From positions 524,719 through 588,718 of the forward strand of contig CABHNZ010000001.1 of the NCBI GenBank assembly GCA_902167985.1: a DNA stretch of 64,000 nucleotides, written 5' to 3'. This DNA is from Shinella sp. UYSO24 (lineage in GTDB: Bacteria > Pseudomonadota > Alphaproteobacteria > Rhizobiales > Rhizobiaceae). The position numbers were made by a program, and so were the translations under genes. Below the pieces are notes generated by a model, which was given only the letters and a program-made list of their open reading frames with translations, was not told the origin of the DNA and made no database searches. Shown piece after piece: positions 29,720 through 40,640 of the stretch (position 1 is its first letter; the number at the start of each line of letters is the position of its first letter).

Positions 29720-31228
29720 TCACCGCTTGATCTGCGGAAAAACCATCGTCACCGTCAGGCCCGGAGCCTCGGTGTTTTTGTCATCGGTGGCCGACAGTTC
29801 CAGCGCGCCGCCATGCAGTTCCATCACCGCTTCCACCAGTGACAGGCCGAGACCCGTGCCCGGCTTGGAGCGGCTTTCGTCCAACCGGAAGAAGCGTTTG
29901 GTCACGTCCTCGCGCCGTTCTGCCGGCACGCCCGGACCATTGTCCGAGACAGACAGTTTCAGGCTGCCATCGACCTGAGCGAGCTTCACCCAGATCCGCG
30001 GTTCTTCCGATGCGCCAACGGCATATTTGATGGCGTTGTCCAGAAGGTTGAAGATCGCCTGGCCGATCAGTTCGCGGTTGCCGTGGACGATCAGGCCGGG
30101 CTCGATCTCCTGCTGCATCAGGAGCCCCGCCTCTTCTGCCACCGGTTCGTAAAGCTCGGCGCTATCGGCGGTAATCGCCGACAGATCGATGTCGGAGAGT
30201 TCGGCGGCGATCGAACCGGCCTCGACGCGGGAGATCATCAGAAGCGCGTTGAAGGTGCGGATCAGCTGGTCGGATTCACCGATAATGCCTTCGAGCGCGA
30301 CGCGGCGGACATCCTCGCGGTCTTCGCCCAGCGCATCGGCGGCCTTGTTGCGCAGGCGCGTCAAAGGCGTCTTCAGGTCATGGGCGATATTGTCGGAGAC
30401 CTGTCGCAGACCTTCGTTCAGCTTTTCGATACGGCCGAGCATGGCGTTGAGCGATTCCGACAGGCGGTCGAATTCGTCGCCGGAGCGGCCGACGGGCAAA
30501 CGCTGCGAGAGATCGCCGGCCATGATCTTCTGGCTTGCCGCCGACATGCGGTCGATGCGGCGCAGCGCATTGCGGCCGATACCGAACCAGATGACCAGCG
30601 CGCCGAGGCCCATGATCGCGAGCGCCACCATCAGCGCCTGCTGGACGATGCTGCGGAAGCGGCTCGGATCGCCAAGGTCGCGGCCGATCAGCACGCGCAA
30701 CCCGTTGTCGAGGCGAAGCACGGTGGCGGTCGCGGTATGGCGGCGCGTCGCGCCCATTTCGGCATAGGGCTGATAGGTGAAGGGCATGCCGGTCCAGCCC
30801 TGATCGTCGAGCACGCCGGGTTGAAGCGAGGCGACGTTGCCGGCAAGGATCTCGCCATTCGGCCCGGCAATCACATAGAGATTGGCACCGGGCTGGCGGG
30901 CGCGGCGCTCCATGATGCGAAGCACGAGATTGACGCCGCCGCGATCATAGGCGCGGTCGATATCGAGCGCCTCTTCCTCGATCGTGCGGCGGGTCTGCTG
31001 CGCCAGAAGCCGCTCGGACATGGCCGTCACATAGATGACGAGCAGAGCCGCACAGAGGGCAAAGAGCAGGATGTAGATGGCCGACAGGCGCACGGCCGTC
31101 GACGAGAACATCAGCCGCAGGCGGCTGCCATTGCGGGGCATGCCGGGCGCTGCCTTCGAGGGCATGGCTGAAGCGGACGCGCGGCTGAGGCGCGGCCGGA
31201 AACGGGTGAACCAGGATTTGAGGGACAA
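29720..31228 (-). CDS. Sensor histidine kinase of two-component pair
   Basis: A 502-residue EnvZ-like kinase. A first membrane helix at about residues 47-70 (LSAIYILLFALCAALLVIYV), a periplasmic sensor of about 130 residues, a second helix (LMVALAIMGLGALVIWFGI), a HAMP linker, the H box RQVSDNIAHDLKTPLTRLRN and the ATPase motifs NLLDNAIKYA, DNGPGVP and GTGLGLSL are seen. The gene is intact and follows the response regulator by seven bases in the same operon. The pair is next to degP, which suggests an envelope-related signal, but the stimulus is unknown. Confidence 0.93.
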   Translation of the reverse strand: MSLKSWFTRFRPRLSRASASAMPSKAAPGMPRNGSRLRLMFSSTAVRLSAIYILLFALCAALLVIYVTAMSERLLAQQTRRTIEEEALDIDRAYDRGGVNLVLRIMERRARQPGANLYVIAGPNGEILAGNVASLQPGVLDDQGWTGMPFTYQPYAEMGATRRHTATATVLRLDNGLRVLIGRDLGDPSRFRSIVQQALMVALAIMGLGALVIWFGIGRNALRRIDRMSAASQKIMAGDLSQRLPVGRSGDEFDRLSESLNAMLGRIEKLNEGLRQVSDNIAHDLKTPLTRLRNKAADALGEDREDVRRVALEGIIGESDQLIRTFNALLMISRVEAGSIAAELSDIDLSAITADSAELYEPVAEEAGLLMQQEIEPGLIVHGNRELIGQAIFNLLDNAIKYAVGASEEPRIWVKLAQVDGSLKLSVSDNGPGVPAERREDVTKRFFRLDESRSKPGTGLGLSLVEAVMELHGGALELSATDDKNTEAPGLTVTMVFPQIKR

Positions 31229-31235
31229 GTCTCTC

Positions 31236-31913
31236 TCACCCCTCGTCCTTGATCATGTAGCCGGCGCCACGGATGGTCTTCAGAAGCGGCTTTTCGAAAT
31301 CCTTCTCGATCTTCGAGCGCAGGCGCGAGACGTGCACGTCGATGACATTGGTCTGCGGATCGAAGTGATAATCCCAGACGTTTTCGAGAAGCATGGTACG
31401 GGTGACGACCTGACCGGCATTCTTCATCAGATATTCGAGCAGGCGGAATTCGCGCGGCTGGAGCAGGATTTCCTTGCCGGCGCGCTTGACCTCGTGAGAC
31501 AGCCGGTCGAGTTCGAGATCGCCGACACGGTAGACCATGTCCTGTTCCGGCGTGCCCTTGCGGCGGCCGAGAACTTCCACGCGGGCGAGAAGCTCGGAAA
31601 AGGCATAGGGTTTCGGCAGGTAATCGTCGCCGCCGGCGCGAAGGCCGGTGACGCGGTCATCCACCTGGCCGAGTGCAGACAGGATCAGCACCGGGGCGTT
31701 GACGCCGCGCTTGCGCAATTCGCTGATGACGGAAAGCCCGTCGCGGCGCGGCAGCATGCGGTCGATGACCATCACGTCATAGCTGTTTTCCGAGGCCATG
31801 AAGAGGCCGCTCTCGCCGTCGCTTGCATGATCGACAACGATGCCGGCCTCCTTGAACCCCTTGCTCATGTAGGCCGCGGCCTCGAGGTCGTCTTCAATCA
31901 CCAGAATCTTCAT
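31236..31913 (-). CDS. OmpR/PhoB family response regulator
   Basis: About 225 residues from MKILVIEDD. The receiver domain holds the acidic pocket EDD, the phospho-acceptor Asp in VMVIDRMLPRRDGL and the lysine in YLPKPYAFSEL. The winged-helix output domain ends KTIRGAGYMIKDEG. An upstream in-frame ATG at 31997 has GGAG in front and would add 28 residues, but it almost touches the degP terminator, leaving no room for a promoter, so the shorter start is preferred. It regulates with the kinase immediately downstream. Confidence 0.92.
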   Translation of the reverse strand: MKILVIEDDLEAAAYMSKGFKEAGIVVDHASDGESGLFMASENSYDVMVIDRMLPRRDGLSVISELRKRGVNAPVLILSALGQVDDRVTGLRAGGDDYLPKPYAFSELLARVEVLGRRKGTPEQDMVYRVGDLELDRLSHEVKRAGKEILLQPREFRLLEYLMKNAGQVVTRTMLLENVWDYHFDPQTNVIDVHVSRLRSKIEKDFEKPLLKTIRGAGYMIKDEG

Positions 31914-32015
31914 GCGCGGCACAATAGCGTCGGCGGCATCTCCCGCACCAGCGGATTTGTCGTCGGCGGACGAATAAGGGGAGGAGAAGGTCTGCATCTG
32001 CGGCTCCGGCGGATG

Positions 32016-32048
32016 AAAAAAGGGCGCCGACCGTTGCCGGCGGCGCCC
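32016..32048 (-). terminator. Rho-independent terminator of degP
   Basis: On the minus strand GGGCGCCG..CGGCGCCC, an eight-pair perfect stem, is followed by six T residues. It lies 40 bases after the degP stop and before the response regulator. Confidence 0.85.
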
Positions 32049-32089
32049 CCATGTTGGCGGGTTGCGCTTATTCAGCGGGGGATGGGATC

Positions 32090-33678
32090 TCAGCCCTGGT
32101 CGATCGGCAGCGCAACGAAGCGGCTGGAGCCATCGACCTCGATCTGGAACAGCGCGCGGGTGCGGCCATCCTTGCGGGCCTGTTCGATGACCTTGCCGAC
32201 ATCAGCGGCGGAGGCGACCTTCTGGTTGTTGACCGAGATGATCTTCTGGCCGCTCTTCAGGCCGCGCGCGGCCGCATCGCTATCCGGATCGACATCCGTC
32301 ACCGACAGGCCGTTGCCGTCTTCAGCCGGCGAGACCGTGATGCCGAGCGAGGCGAGAGCCTTTTCGCTGGCCGGTGCTGCCGGTGCGGCATCCTGCTGGT
32401 CGGAACCTGCCGGATCGGCATTGGCAGCGTCGCTGGCGAGATTGCCGAGGGTTACGGCAACCGTCTGCTGCTTGCCGTCGCGCCACAGGTCGACATTGAT
32501 CTTGGTGTTCGGCGGGAAGGCTGCGACACGGCGGGCAAGATCGCGGGCATCCTTGATCGGCTGGCCGTTGACGGCGGTGACGACGTCACCTTCCTTGATG
32601 CCGGCCTTGGCGCCCGGAGAGTTTTCCTGCGGGGCAACGACCAGCGCGCCTGATGCTTCTTTCAGGCCGAGCGAGTCGGCGATGTCCTTGGTGACGGGCT
32701 GGATCTGTACGCCGAGCCAGCCGCGATCGACCTTGCCGTCCTTCATCAGATCGGCAATGACATCCTTGGCGGTGGAGGACGGGATGGCGAAGGCGATGCC
32801 GACATTGCCGCCCGACGCGAGAAGATCGCGGTGTTGATGCCGACGACTTCGCCATTGAGGTTGAAGGTCGGGCCACCCGAATTGCCGCGGTTCACGGCCG
32901 CATCGACCTGGATGTAATCGTCATAGGGGCCGGAGCCGATATCGCGGCCGCGGGCCGAGATGATGCCGGCCGTCACCGTGCCGCCGAGGCCGAACGGGTT
33001 GCCGACGGCAACCACCCAGTCACCGACGCGGACCTTGCTGTCATCCGCGAAGGAGACATAGGTGAACTTGCGGGCCGGAGCATTGACCTTCAGGAGCGCC
33101 AGATCGGTGCGGCTGTCCTTGCCGACGAGCTTGGCGTCGAGTTCCGTGCCGTCGTTGAGGACAACCGTGAAGGCCTGACCATCGGCAACGACGTGGTTGT
33201 TGGTGACGATATAGCCGTCTTCGGAGATGAAGAAGCCGGAGCCCTGTGCGGTCGGGCGCAGATGGTGCGGACGGTTGTCATTCTGGCCCTGCTTGGAGCC
33301 GGGCTTCTGCTGGTTGCGGCCGCCTTGACCCTGGCCTTGACCCTGACCCTGGTTGCCGAATTCACGGAAGAAGCGCTTCAGCGGGTGGTCGTCCGGCAGG
33401 TCGTCGAAACCGCGGCCGTTGAAGTTGAAGGAGAAGTTGTTGCCTTCGTCGGAGGCAGGCTGCTCTTCCGACTGGACGCGAACGGAAACGACTGCCGGGG
33501 AAACGGCAGATACGACGTCGGCAAAGCTCGGCGGCTGCGGCGCGTTGACCTTGACGGGATCGGCGAAGGAAGACGTGACCTGCGCGGGCAGACCGGTCGA
33601 AAGCATGACCACGGCGAGGCCCGCCACGGTGGATGCCTTCAGAGCCATCTTCAGGGAGGAACGTCCAAACTTGGTCAT
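32090..33678 (-). CDS. degP: Periplasmic serine protease/chaperone DegP (Do-like, one lost base)
   Basis: A HtrA protease of about 529 residues that degrades or refolds damaged envelope proteins. An N-terminal signal peptide (MALKASTVAGLAVVMLSTGLPAQ) leads to the trypsin-like domain with His in YIVTNNHVVADG, Asp in DSRTDLALLKV and Ser in NRGNSGGPTFNLNGEVVG. A Gln/Gly-rich loop precedes it. Two PDZ domains follow (GWLGVQIQPVT and SLGITVSPAEDGNG). The frame changes near 32818 between GINTAIFS and SGGNVGIAFAIPS; one lost base repairs it. It follows the cytochrome c maturation operon, as in other rhizobia. Confidence 0.95.
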
Positions 33679-33856
33679 TGCAAAAGCTACCTTTTCTTCG
33701 TCACGCTATGTTGCCGGATAAGTCCAGCGGGCGGTGGATGACGAAGATATAGGGAGCGGGACGTTAACTGGAGGTGGCGGCCAGATGAATTCTTCGTAAT
33801 TTTCGAAGAGGCACACGGAATGGTGGCAGGCCGAAAGCCCCGGTTTGCGGCAGGAA

Positions 33857-33886
33857 ACGGGCGCTACCCATCAAGGCAGCGCCCGT
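33857..33886. terminator. Hairpin between ccmH and degP
   Basis: ACGGGCGCT and AGCGCCCGT form a perfect nine-pair stem with a 12-base loop seven bases after the ccmH stop. The T-run is weak, so it may only partly end the cytochrome c operon. Confidence 0.55.
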
Positions 33887-33892
33887 AAAAGA

Positions 33893-34356
33893 TTATTGTT
33901 TCAAAAGCTTGTCGATGCGTGCCTGTTCATCCTTGGTCAGCGCGGCGACGGCGCGCGTCGACGGCCGAGTGCGGATGAAAACGATCAGCGCAATAATGCC
34001 GAGAATAAGCAGAACGGCAGGCATGCCCCAGAGAAGCAGCGTGTGCAGCGAAAAGCGCGGCTTCAACAGCACGAACTCGCCATAGCGGGAGACGATGTAA
34101 TCGACCACCTGTTTGTCGCTGTCGCCGCGGGTCAGGCGATCGCGCACGAGGATGCGCAGATCGCGGGCGAGATCGGCATTGCTGTCGTCGATCGACTGGT
34201 TCTGGCAGACCATGCAGCGCAGCTGGGACGAGATCTCCCGGGCGCGCTGTTCGAGCGCCGGGTCTTCAGGATCTCGTCCGGATTGACGGCAAGCGCCGGC
34301 AAGGGGGAGAGAAAGGCTGCAAGAAGCGCCAGAAGGATGAAGAGGCGCGTCTTCAT
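33893..34356 (-). CDS. ccmH: Cytochrome c maturation protein CcmH/CycL (one lost base)
   Basis: A periplasmic membrane-anchored thioredoxin-like protein of 154 residues that reduces apocytochrome c before heme attachment. Signal peptide [23 protein letters not shown], then the redox motif [11 protein letters not shown] (CxxC) and a C-terminal membrane helix. The frame changes near 34263 (NPDEILK / [14 protein letters not shown]), repaired by one lost g. Its ATG overlaps the ccmF stop (ATGA), so translation is coupled. Known as cycL in rhizobia, required for all c-type cytochromes. Confidence 0.94.
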
Positions 34357-36356
34357 TCCGCCGGCTCCATTTGCGGCCGCGCGGGGCTTGCCGGTTTGGC
34401 CGGTTTGGCCTTGCGGCTCGGTGCGCCGACGCGCAGGCGACGGTCTGAGAGCGAGACGAAGCCGCCGAACATCATCACCAGCGCTCCCCCCCAGATGCAG
34501 GTGACGAGCGGCTTCCACCAGACGCGCACGACCATGCCGCCATCCTTGGTGGCATCGCCGAGCGAAACGTAAAGCTGGCTCAGGCCATAGGTGCGGATGC
34601 CGCTTTCGGTGGTTGCCTGACGGCGGGCGGTGAAGAGCCGCTTCGACGACGAGATGTCACCGATGACACTGCCGCCACGGCTGACCGTGAAGATGCCGCG
34701 CTGTTCGGTATAGTTCGGGCCGGCGCCATCCTTCATGCCCTGGAAGGTCAGCTCGTAGCCGCCGGTCGAGACGGTTGCGCCGGGCTTCAGGTCAACCACC
34801 GCTTCGGTGCCGTAGACGGAGGCGGAGAAGATGCCGAGCACGGTGACGCCGAGGCCGAAATGGGCAATCGCGGTGCCGAAGGCCGAACGCGGCAGGCCGA
34901 TCAGGCGGCGGAACGCGACCGAGGTCTTCAGTTTGCCGAACTGGGCGCGGTTCCAGAGATCGGCGACAGCGCCCAACATGCCCCAGAAGCCCAGTGCCAG
35001 CGCGAAGATCGCCATGACGGGGCCGCCATTATGGACGTACCAGTAGATCAGGCCGGCTGCGAGCGAGAGACCAGCAAACACATAGACCCGCTGCAGCGCG
35101 CCGAGAAGATCGCCGCGCTTCCAGGCCAGCATCGGGCCGACGGGAACGGCGACCAGAAGCGGCAGCATCAGGAGGCCGAAAGTCATGTCGAAGAAAGGCG
35201 CGCGACCGAGATCTTTTCGCCGGTCAGGGTTTCGAGCGCCAGCGGATAGAGCGTGCCGGTCAGAACCGTGGCGCAGGCAACCGTCAGGATGAGGTTGTTG
35301 AGGACGAGAGCGCCCTCGCGCGAGATCGGCGCAAACATGCCGCCGGCCTTCAGCATGGGGGCACGCCAAGCAAACAGGATGAAGGCGCCGCCGATGAAGA
35401 GGGCGAGGATGCAGAGAATGAAGATGCCGCGGGTCGGGTCGGTGGCGAAGGCATGGACCGAGGTCAGGACACCGGAGCGGACGAGGAAGGTGCCGAGCAG
35501 CGATAGCGAGAAGGTCATGATCGCCAGAAGCACGGTCCAGATCTTCAGGGCCTCGCGCTTTTCCATGACGAGGGCCGAGTGGAGAAGTGCCGTCCCGGCA
35601 AGCCATGGCATGAAGGAGGCGTTTTCGACCGGATCCCAGAACCACCAGCCGCCCCAGCCGAGCTCGTAATAGGCCCAGTAGGAGCCCATGGCGATGCCGG
35701 CCGTGAGGAAGCACCAGGCGGCGAGCGTCCAGGGCCGCACCCAGCGCGCCCAGGCGGCATCGATGCGGCCTCGATCAGGCAGCAACGGCGAAGGAGAAAC
35801 AGACCGAGAAGCCGACATAGCCGAGATAAAGAAGCGGCGGATGAACGGCGAGGCCGAGATCCTGCAGAACCGGGTTCAGATCCTGCCCCTCGGCCGGTGC
35901 CGGGTTCAGGCGCGTGAACGGATTGGAGGTGAAGAGGATGAAGACGAGGAAGGCGGTAGCGATCCACGACTGCACGGCCAGGACATTGGCCTTCAGCGTT
36001 TCCGGCAGGTTGCGGCCGAAGGCGGCGACCATGGCGGAAAACAGCGTCAGGATTAGCAGCCAGAGCAGCATAGAGCCCTCATGATTGCCCCAGACGCCGG
36101 AATATTTGTAGATCAGCGGCATCAGCGAATGGGAATTTTCCCAGACGTTCATCACCGAGAAATCCGACACGACATAGGCCCAGGTCAGAACCGCAAAGGC
36201 GATGACGACGAGGCCGAAGAGCATGAGCGAGCCGGTCGTGCCGACCTGCATCATGCCGGTGTCGCCGCGACGGGCACCGATCATCGGCAGGACGGAGACG
36301 AGAAGCGAGGTGGCGAGCGCCAGAACCAGCGCGTAGTGACCGATTTCGATAATCAT
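34353..36356 (-). CDS. ccmF: Heme lyase subunit CcmF/CycK (three lost bases)
   Basis: The large membrane subunit of the cytochrome c heme lyase, about 668 residues and 13-15 helices. The tryptophan-rich heme-handling WWD motif is [19 protein letters not shown], and the conserved stretches [17 protein letters not shown] and [16 protein letters not shown] are present. Frame changes near 35775 and 35784 (between FSFAVAAL and [10 protein letters not shown]) and near 35208 ([17 protein letters not shown]) are each repaired by one lost base. It overlaps ccmE upstream and ccmH downstream by four bases. Known as cycK in rhizobia. Confidence 0.94.
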
Positions 36357-36835
36357 TTGACGGCGGTCTCCTCGCCCTGCTTGTCCTTGGCGGTAGCGCC
36401 TTCGCCTTCCCAGACGCCGTCCTTCTTCAGACGGTCGGCGATTTCGGGGGGCATGTATTTCTCATCATGCTTGGCCAGCACGCTATCGGCAACGAAATGG
36501 TGGGTGCCGGGATCGAAGGCACCTTCGGTGACGACGCCCTGCCCTTCGCGAAAGAGGTCCGGGAGGATGCCGGTATAGCTTACCGGGACATTGCCCTTGC
36601 CATCGGTGACGTTGAACGTGACCGTCGAGCCCTGCCCGCGCACGACGGAACCATCCGCCACGAGGCCGCCCAAACGAATGCGGGTGCCGGGGCCGATATT
36701 GGCCGAGGCCAGATCGCCCGGCATGTAGAAATAGGCGACCGAGTTCGAAAACGCGAACATGATCAGCAGGACGGCGGCAATGATGAAGCTCATGCCACCA
36801 CCGATCACCGCCAGACGCTTCTGTTTACGGGTCAT
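36353..36835 (-). CDS. ccmE: Heme chaperone CcmE/CycJ
   Basis: A 160-residue periplasmic heme carrier anchored by one N-terminal helix ([19 protein letters not shown]). The heme-binding histidine is in [13 protein letters not shown], the family hallmark, and the barrel begins at YFYMPGDL. The gene is intact and overlaps ccmF by four bases; it starts six bases after ccmI. It receives heme from CcmC and hands it to CcmF. Confidence 0.96.
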   Translation of the reverse strand: MTRKQKRLAVIGGGMSFIIAAVLLIMFAFSNSVAYFYMPGDLASANIGPGTRIRLGGLVADGSVVRGQGSTVTFNVTDGKGNVPVSYTGILPDLFREGQGVVTEGAFDPGTHHFVADSVLAKHDEKYMPPEIADRLKKDGVWEGEGATAKDKQGEETAVK

Positions 36836-36841
36836 CGCGTA

Positions 36842-38041
36842 TTACTCCTTGGCGACCGGCGCGACGGCCAGCCCCATCTGCCCGGCGAGCGCCACGAGCT
36901 GCTTGCCCTCGTTGCCATCTGCCGGGAATTGCTTGAGGCCGGTGACGAGCGCTTCCTGCGCCTTCGGCTTGTCGCCGAGAACCGCATAGGAGCGCACCAG
37001 CCGCAGCCAGCCTTCGAGATTGTTCGGATCGTCCTTGAGCTTGGCGGCGAGCGTATCGACCATACCGCGGATCATCTGTTGGCGATCGCCGACCGACATG
37101 TTCTGCGCGGCGGCGACATCGTCCTGCGTCGGCGCGCCGAGCGTCTGCGCAGCGGCAGGAGCTGCTGGTGCTGCGGACGCAATCGCGGTGCCGCCATTCT
37201 TCTCGATATGCTGGTTGACCAGCGCCAGCCAGGGCGCACCGGCGGGCGAGGCCTTGGCGAGCGTTTCGAATGCGGCACGGGCTTCCGGAGCCTTTCCGGC
37301 CTGTTCGAGCGCCAGCGCCAGATAGAAGCTCGAACGCGGCTCGTTCGGCTGCAGCTTGGCGGCCTGTTCGAAGGCGGAGCGGGCATCGTCCGTCACAACG
37401 CCCTGATTTTCGGCAACAACGGTTTCGCCAAGGCCGTTCAGGCGCTCGACGCTCGGGCCGAGAATGCGGATGGCGTTGCGATAGGCGAGATCGGCATCGC
37501 CGAGGCGCTGGGTGCGGAAATAGATCGGTGCGAGAAGATCCCAGCCGGCGCCATCCTGCGGGTTCTGCGCCAGATGCTGCTCGGCCTTGGTGACGAGCAG
37601 CGCGAGGTCGTTGCCGGGATTGGCAAGACGCGCCTCAAGCGGCTGGTCCGGAAGTCCCGGACTGCCGAGTATGATGTAAAGACAGAGCCCGATGGCAGGC
37701 GGAACGACGGTGACTGTGGCAATCGCCAGCCGATGCTTGCGGATTTTCGGCGTCTTTGCCGTTTGCGCCTTTTCAGTCGTGGCGGCAGCGGCCAGCAGGC
37801 GGCGGCCGATCTCGGCCTTGGCATATTCGGCCTCCTCGGCGCTGATCAGCCCACCGGCCAGATCACGCTGCAATTCGCCGAGCTGGTCACGATAGACCTC
37901 GACCTCACCTGCCCGATCATCGGCTGCGGTTACGGCTGCAGCCCTGGCGCTCCGGGCAAGGGGAATGATGAAGGTCGCAGCGACAGCGGCCGTCAGAAAC
38001 GCGAGAATGATCCACAAAAGCATAGGATCGGAACCTGTCAT
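36842..38041 (-). CDS. ccmI: Cytochrome c maturation protein CcmI/CycH
   Basis: A 399-residue apocytochrome chaperone. Two N-terminal membrane helices (MLLWIILAFLTAAVAATFIIPL and a second near residue 105) flank a cytoplasmic leucine-zipper-like loop (YRDQLGELQRDLAGGLISAEEAEYAKAEI); the C-terminal part is periplasmic with tetratricopeptide-like helices that bind the tail of apocytochrome c. First gene of the cycHJKL operon and intact. A second possible start at 38023 would trim six residues. Confidence 0.93.
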   Translation of the reverse strand: MTGSDPMLLWIILAFLTAAVAATFIIPLARSARAAAVTAADDRAGEVEVYRDQLGELQRDLAGGLISAEEAEYAKAEIGRRLLAAAATTEKAQTAKTPKIRKHRLAIATVTVVPPAIGLCLYIILGSPGLPDQPLEARLANPGNDLALLVTKAEQHLAQNPQDGAGWDLLAPIYFRTQRLGDADLAYRNAIRILGPSVERLNGLGETVVAENQGVVTDDARSAFEQAAKLQPNEPRSSFYLALALEQAGKAPEARAAFETLAKASPAGAPWLALVNQHIEKNGGTAIASAAPAAPAAAQTLGAPTQDDVAAAQNMSVGDRQQMIRGMVDTLAAKLKDDPNNLEGWLRLVRSYAVLGDKPKAQEALVTGLKQFPADGNEGKQLVALAGQMGLAVAPVAKE

Positions 38042-38468
38042 TCTTCTGGAGCAGGACGCCCGACTGAATGGACCGGCGGCACGGCGCCGGAAGCGTCGAT
38101 CTGTGCCGCCCGAGGCATCCAGGCGAAAATCGCCCTGCCATGCGGGTTAAAGCCATGACTTGCGATCCAGTTCGGATGAGGATTGGATCCCGGCTGCGTC
38201 AGGCTCGTGCGTGCAGTCCTGTCGGCTTCAAACAGAACCGCACGGCTTGGGCAAGCCCTAACGTTTGCCACCAACCGTTTTCGCTCCGCACAAAGATGCG
38301 AGGAGCGACACACCGTCACGCAGCAGGAAGGGCTTACTGCATGCGGAACGACTTTCCAAGCACGCAGGGAATGTTGACAATAATGTGAGACAAATTGGCA
38401 ATGTCAGGCAGATTGATCGCGGCGAACCGGCGACACGCCCGAAAAGCCGGCCTTGGCGCCGACCCTTG
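38042..38468. other. Intergenic region upstream of cycHJKL
   Basis: About 430 bases between the lipoprotein gene and ccmI, both on the minus strand. Apart from a promoter-like pair at 38380-38407 it shows no convincing gene, and its small open frames lack ribosome sites. Confidence 0.5.
38380..38407 (-). promoter_or_regulatory. Possible sigma-70 type promoter for cycHJKL
   Basis: On the minus strand CTGACA and CATTAT are 16 bases apart, matching five of six and four of six positions of the standard hexamers. The predicted start lies about 330 bases before ccmI. Single-sequence promoter calls are weak. Confidence 0.3.
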
Positions 38469-38978
38469 TCAGGTCAGCGGCGTCCAGGTGCCGTCATCAT
38501 TGCGGCAGGCGGCTCCGCGGGCGGAGTAATCCTTGCCGTCGGCCTTCAGCACATGTCGATACTGTCGGCAGTTCTGCGTGCCCACCTGATAGGGCGCATT
38601 GGCCGTGACTTCGCCGCTGGCATCATCGCCTTTCCAGGCGACTGCCTGACCGTTTTCGGCATCTTCCAGCGCACGATATTCGGCTTCCAGCGCACGGGCG
38701 CGGTCGCTCACCGAGAGTTTTGCGGCGGTACGGCCGACAATGCCGCCCTGAAGGGCTGCGATATAGGCGCCCGCCTTGGACGAGGAGCCGGAAGACAGGA
38801 GCGGCACGCCGCCGGATTTTCCGGTCGTGCCGCAGCCGGCCAGAGAGCCGGCCACCAGTGCCAGACAGGCGAGCCGAACCACCGGCTTCGAACGGAATTT
38901 TGCAAGCGTCGATGCGGCATCCGCCGAGAGGGCGCGGCCAGCGTCAGAGGTCACAGGGCCGCGCGGCATGGTCAGCAT
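38469..38978 (-). CDS. Surface-antigen-like lipoprotein
   Basis: About 169 residues from the ATG at 38978; the frame is open further upstream but no ribosome site supports a longer form. A lipobox LVAGSLAGC after a basic, hydrophobic segment (SKPVVRLACLALVAGS) predicts a lipoprotein. The mature part has a glycine-containing stretch (AYIAALQGGIVGRTAAKLS), a charged helix (DRARALEAEYRALEDAENG) and the cysteine-containing end QNCRQYRHV..AACRNDDGTW, as in the rickettsial 17-kDa/RT0821 surface antigen family. It lies between feuQ and the cytochrome c operon. Its function in rhizobia is unknown. Confidence 0.75.
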   Translation of the reverse strand: MLTMPRGPVTSDAGRALSADAASTLAKFRSKPVVRLACLALVAGSLAGCGTTGKSGGVPLLSSGSSSKAGAYIAALQGGIVGRTAAKLSVSDRARALEAEYRALEDAENGQAVAWKGDDASGEVTANAPYQVGTQNCRQYRHVLKADGKDYSARGAACRNDDGTWTPLT

Positions 38979-39205
38979 GCCAGAGGGCGCATCGGCCAGC
39001 GTATCGGACAGAAATGCAGCGATCGTCTCGTCTCCTTGATCGGGCTCATCCGCAGGCGGGATTTGCCCATAGTCATTCCTGCTCAAAGATATAGCAGGCG
39101 ATCCATTCGTCCAGCGCGACGAATGCCGCGATGCACGGGACCGTTCAGGTGTTACCGGCAGGTCACATATCGATGACCTTGCAACGACCTCTGGCACGGC
39201 CTCAG

Positions 39206-40640
39206 TCATGCGGCATCCTTGGCAAGGCCCGGCAGCAGCAGCTGTACGCGAAGGCCGCCATGGGTGCCGCGGCCGAATTCGACCTGGCCTGATATTCGGT
39301 GGCGATCTCGCGGACGATGGAGAGGCCAAGCCCTGCACCGGGCTTGCTTTCATCCAGCCGGCGACCGCGCTTGACGGCCTCCTTGATCTGATCCGGATCG
39401 AGGCCCGGGCCGTCGTCCTCGACGGCGATTTCCACCCAGTAGCGGCGGGCACCCTCGCCATCGGCACCGGCGGGTGCCGATGTGGACGTGGCGGTGATCC
39501 AGACGCCGGTCTTGCAGAAGCGCGCGGCATTTTCCAGAAGATTGCCGATGGTCTCCTCGACATCCTGCTGTTCCATCGCAAGCGCGATGCCGGGCGGGAA
39601 GACCGAGAGATGGAACTCGCGATCCGGCGTCAGGCGGCGCATGACGCGGACCAGACGTTCGAGAACCGGCTCGATATCGGTGCGGGCCAGAAGCGATTCG
39701 CGCTGGGCGGCGATACGGGCGCGGTTGAGATAGGACTGGACCTGCGCCTGCATGGTTTCCGACTGCGAGCGCACCAGATCCGACTGGACCTTGTCGAGCA
39801 TGCGGGACTCGTTGAGCAGAACCGCGATCGGCGTCTTCAGCGAATGCGCCAGATTGCCCACCTGCATGCGGGCGCGCTCGACAATGCGCCGGTTGCTTTC
39901 GATCAGCGCATTCACGTCATTGGTGAGCGGCATGATTTCGCGAGGGAAATCGCCTTCGAGACGTTCGGACTCACCACGGCGAACCTTGTCGAGAGCACGG
40001 CGCGCGCGTCGAGCGGGCGCAGGCCGTAGAGAATGGCGATCGCATTGACCACCAGACTACCGATGCCGAAAATGCCAAGCGCGATATAGAGGTTCTTGTC
40101 GAAGGCGCGGACGTCGTCATCCACCACTTCCAGATTGCCGGACACGCGGAAGCGCGCGGCACGCCCTTCGCCATCCAGAACGACTTCGGTCTCGGCCACG
40201 AGAACATGGTTCCCGAAGGCATCATAGGTCGGGTAGAAGCGCTCGTAGCGATTGTTGAAGGGCACGGCCAGAATGGACGGAACCTTGATGTTCGACGTGC
40301 CGAGCGACGAGGAGGAAAGCGGCGTTGCGGCAAAGGTGCCGAGCGGCTCGATGATCCAGTACCAGCCGGTCTCGGGCTGCGAGAAGCGCAGATCGCCGAG
40401 CTGCGGATTGCCCGACAGCTTGTTGTCGTCGCCGATGGTGATCGAGTTGATGACGTTGTAGAGTTGGGCGCGCAACAGATCGGTGAAGGCGCGTTCCGAG
40501 GACTGGCGATAGAGTTGCGAGATGACGATGGCGATGACGACAAGCGCCACCGCCGACCAGATCGTCGCCAGAAGCAGAACGCGGGCGGTAAGCGATCGCG
40601 GCCCCAGCAAGCCAAGCTTGGCGCCGAGGTTAAAGCGCAT
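39206..40640 (-). CDS. feuQ: Sensor histidine kinase FeuQ (two lost bases)
   Basis: A membrane kinase of about 478 residues. A first helix (RVLLLATIWSAVALVVIAIVI), a periplasmic domain of about 150 residues, a second helix (LYIALGIFGIGSLVVNAIAIL), then a weakly conserved H box (QVGNLAHSLKTPIAVLLNES) and ATPase motifs (NLLENAARF, DDGPGLD, GAGLGLSIV). FeuPQ is needed for iron uptake in Rhizobium leguminosarum and, in Sinorhizobium, for osmosensing and cyclic glucan export. Frame changes near 39990 and 39288 are repaired by single lost bases. Its start overlaps the feuP end. Confidence 0.9.

Noticed and set aside
38469..39581. A single 370-residue protein joining the end of feuQ to the lipoprotein
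   Set aside because: The first half is the wrong frame of feuQ; the true feuQ stop is at 39206 and the lipoprotein begins later.
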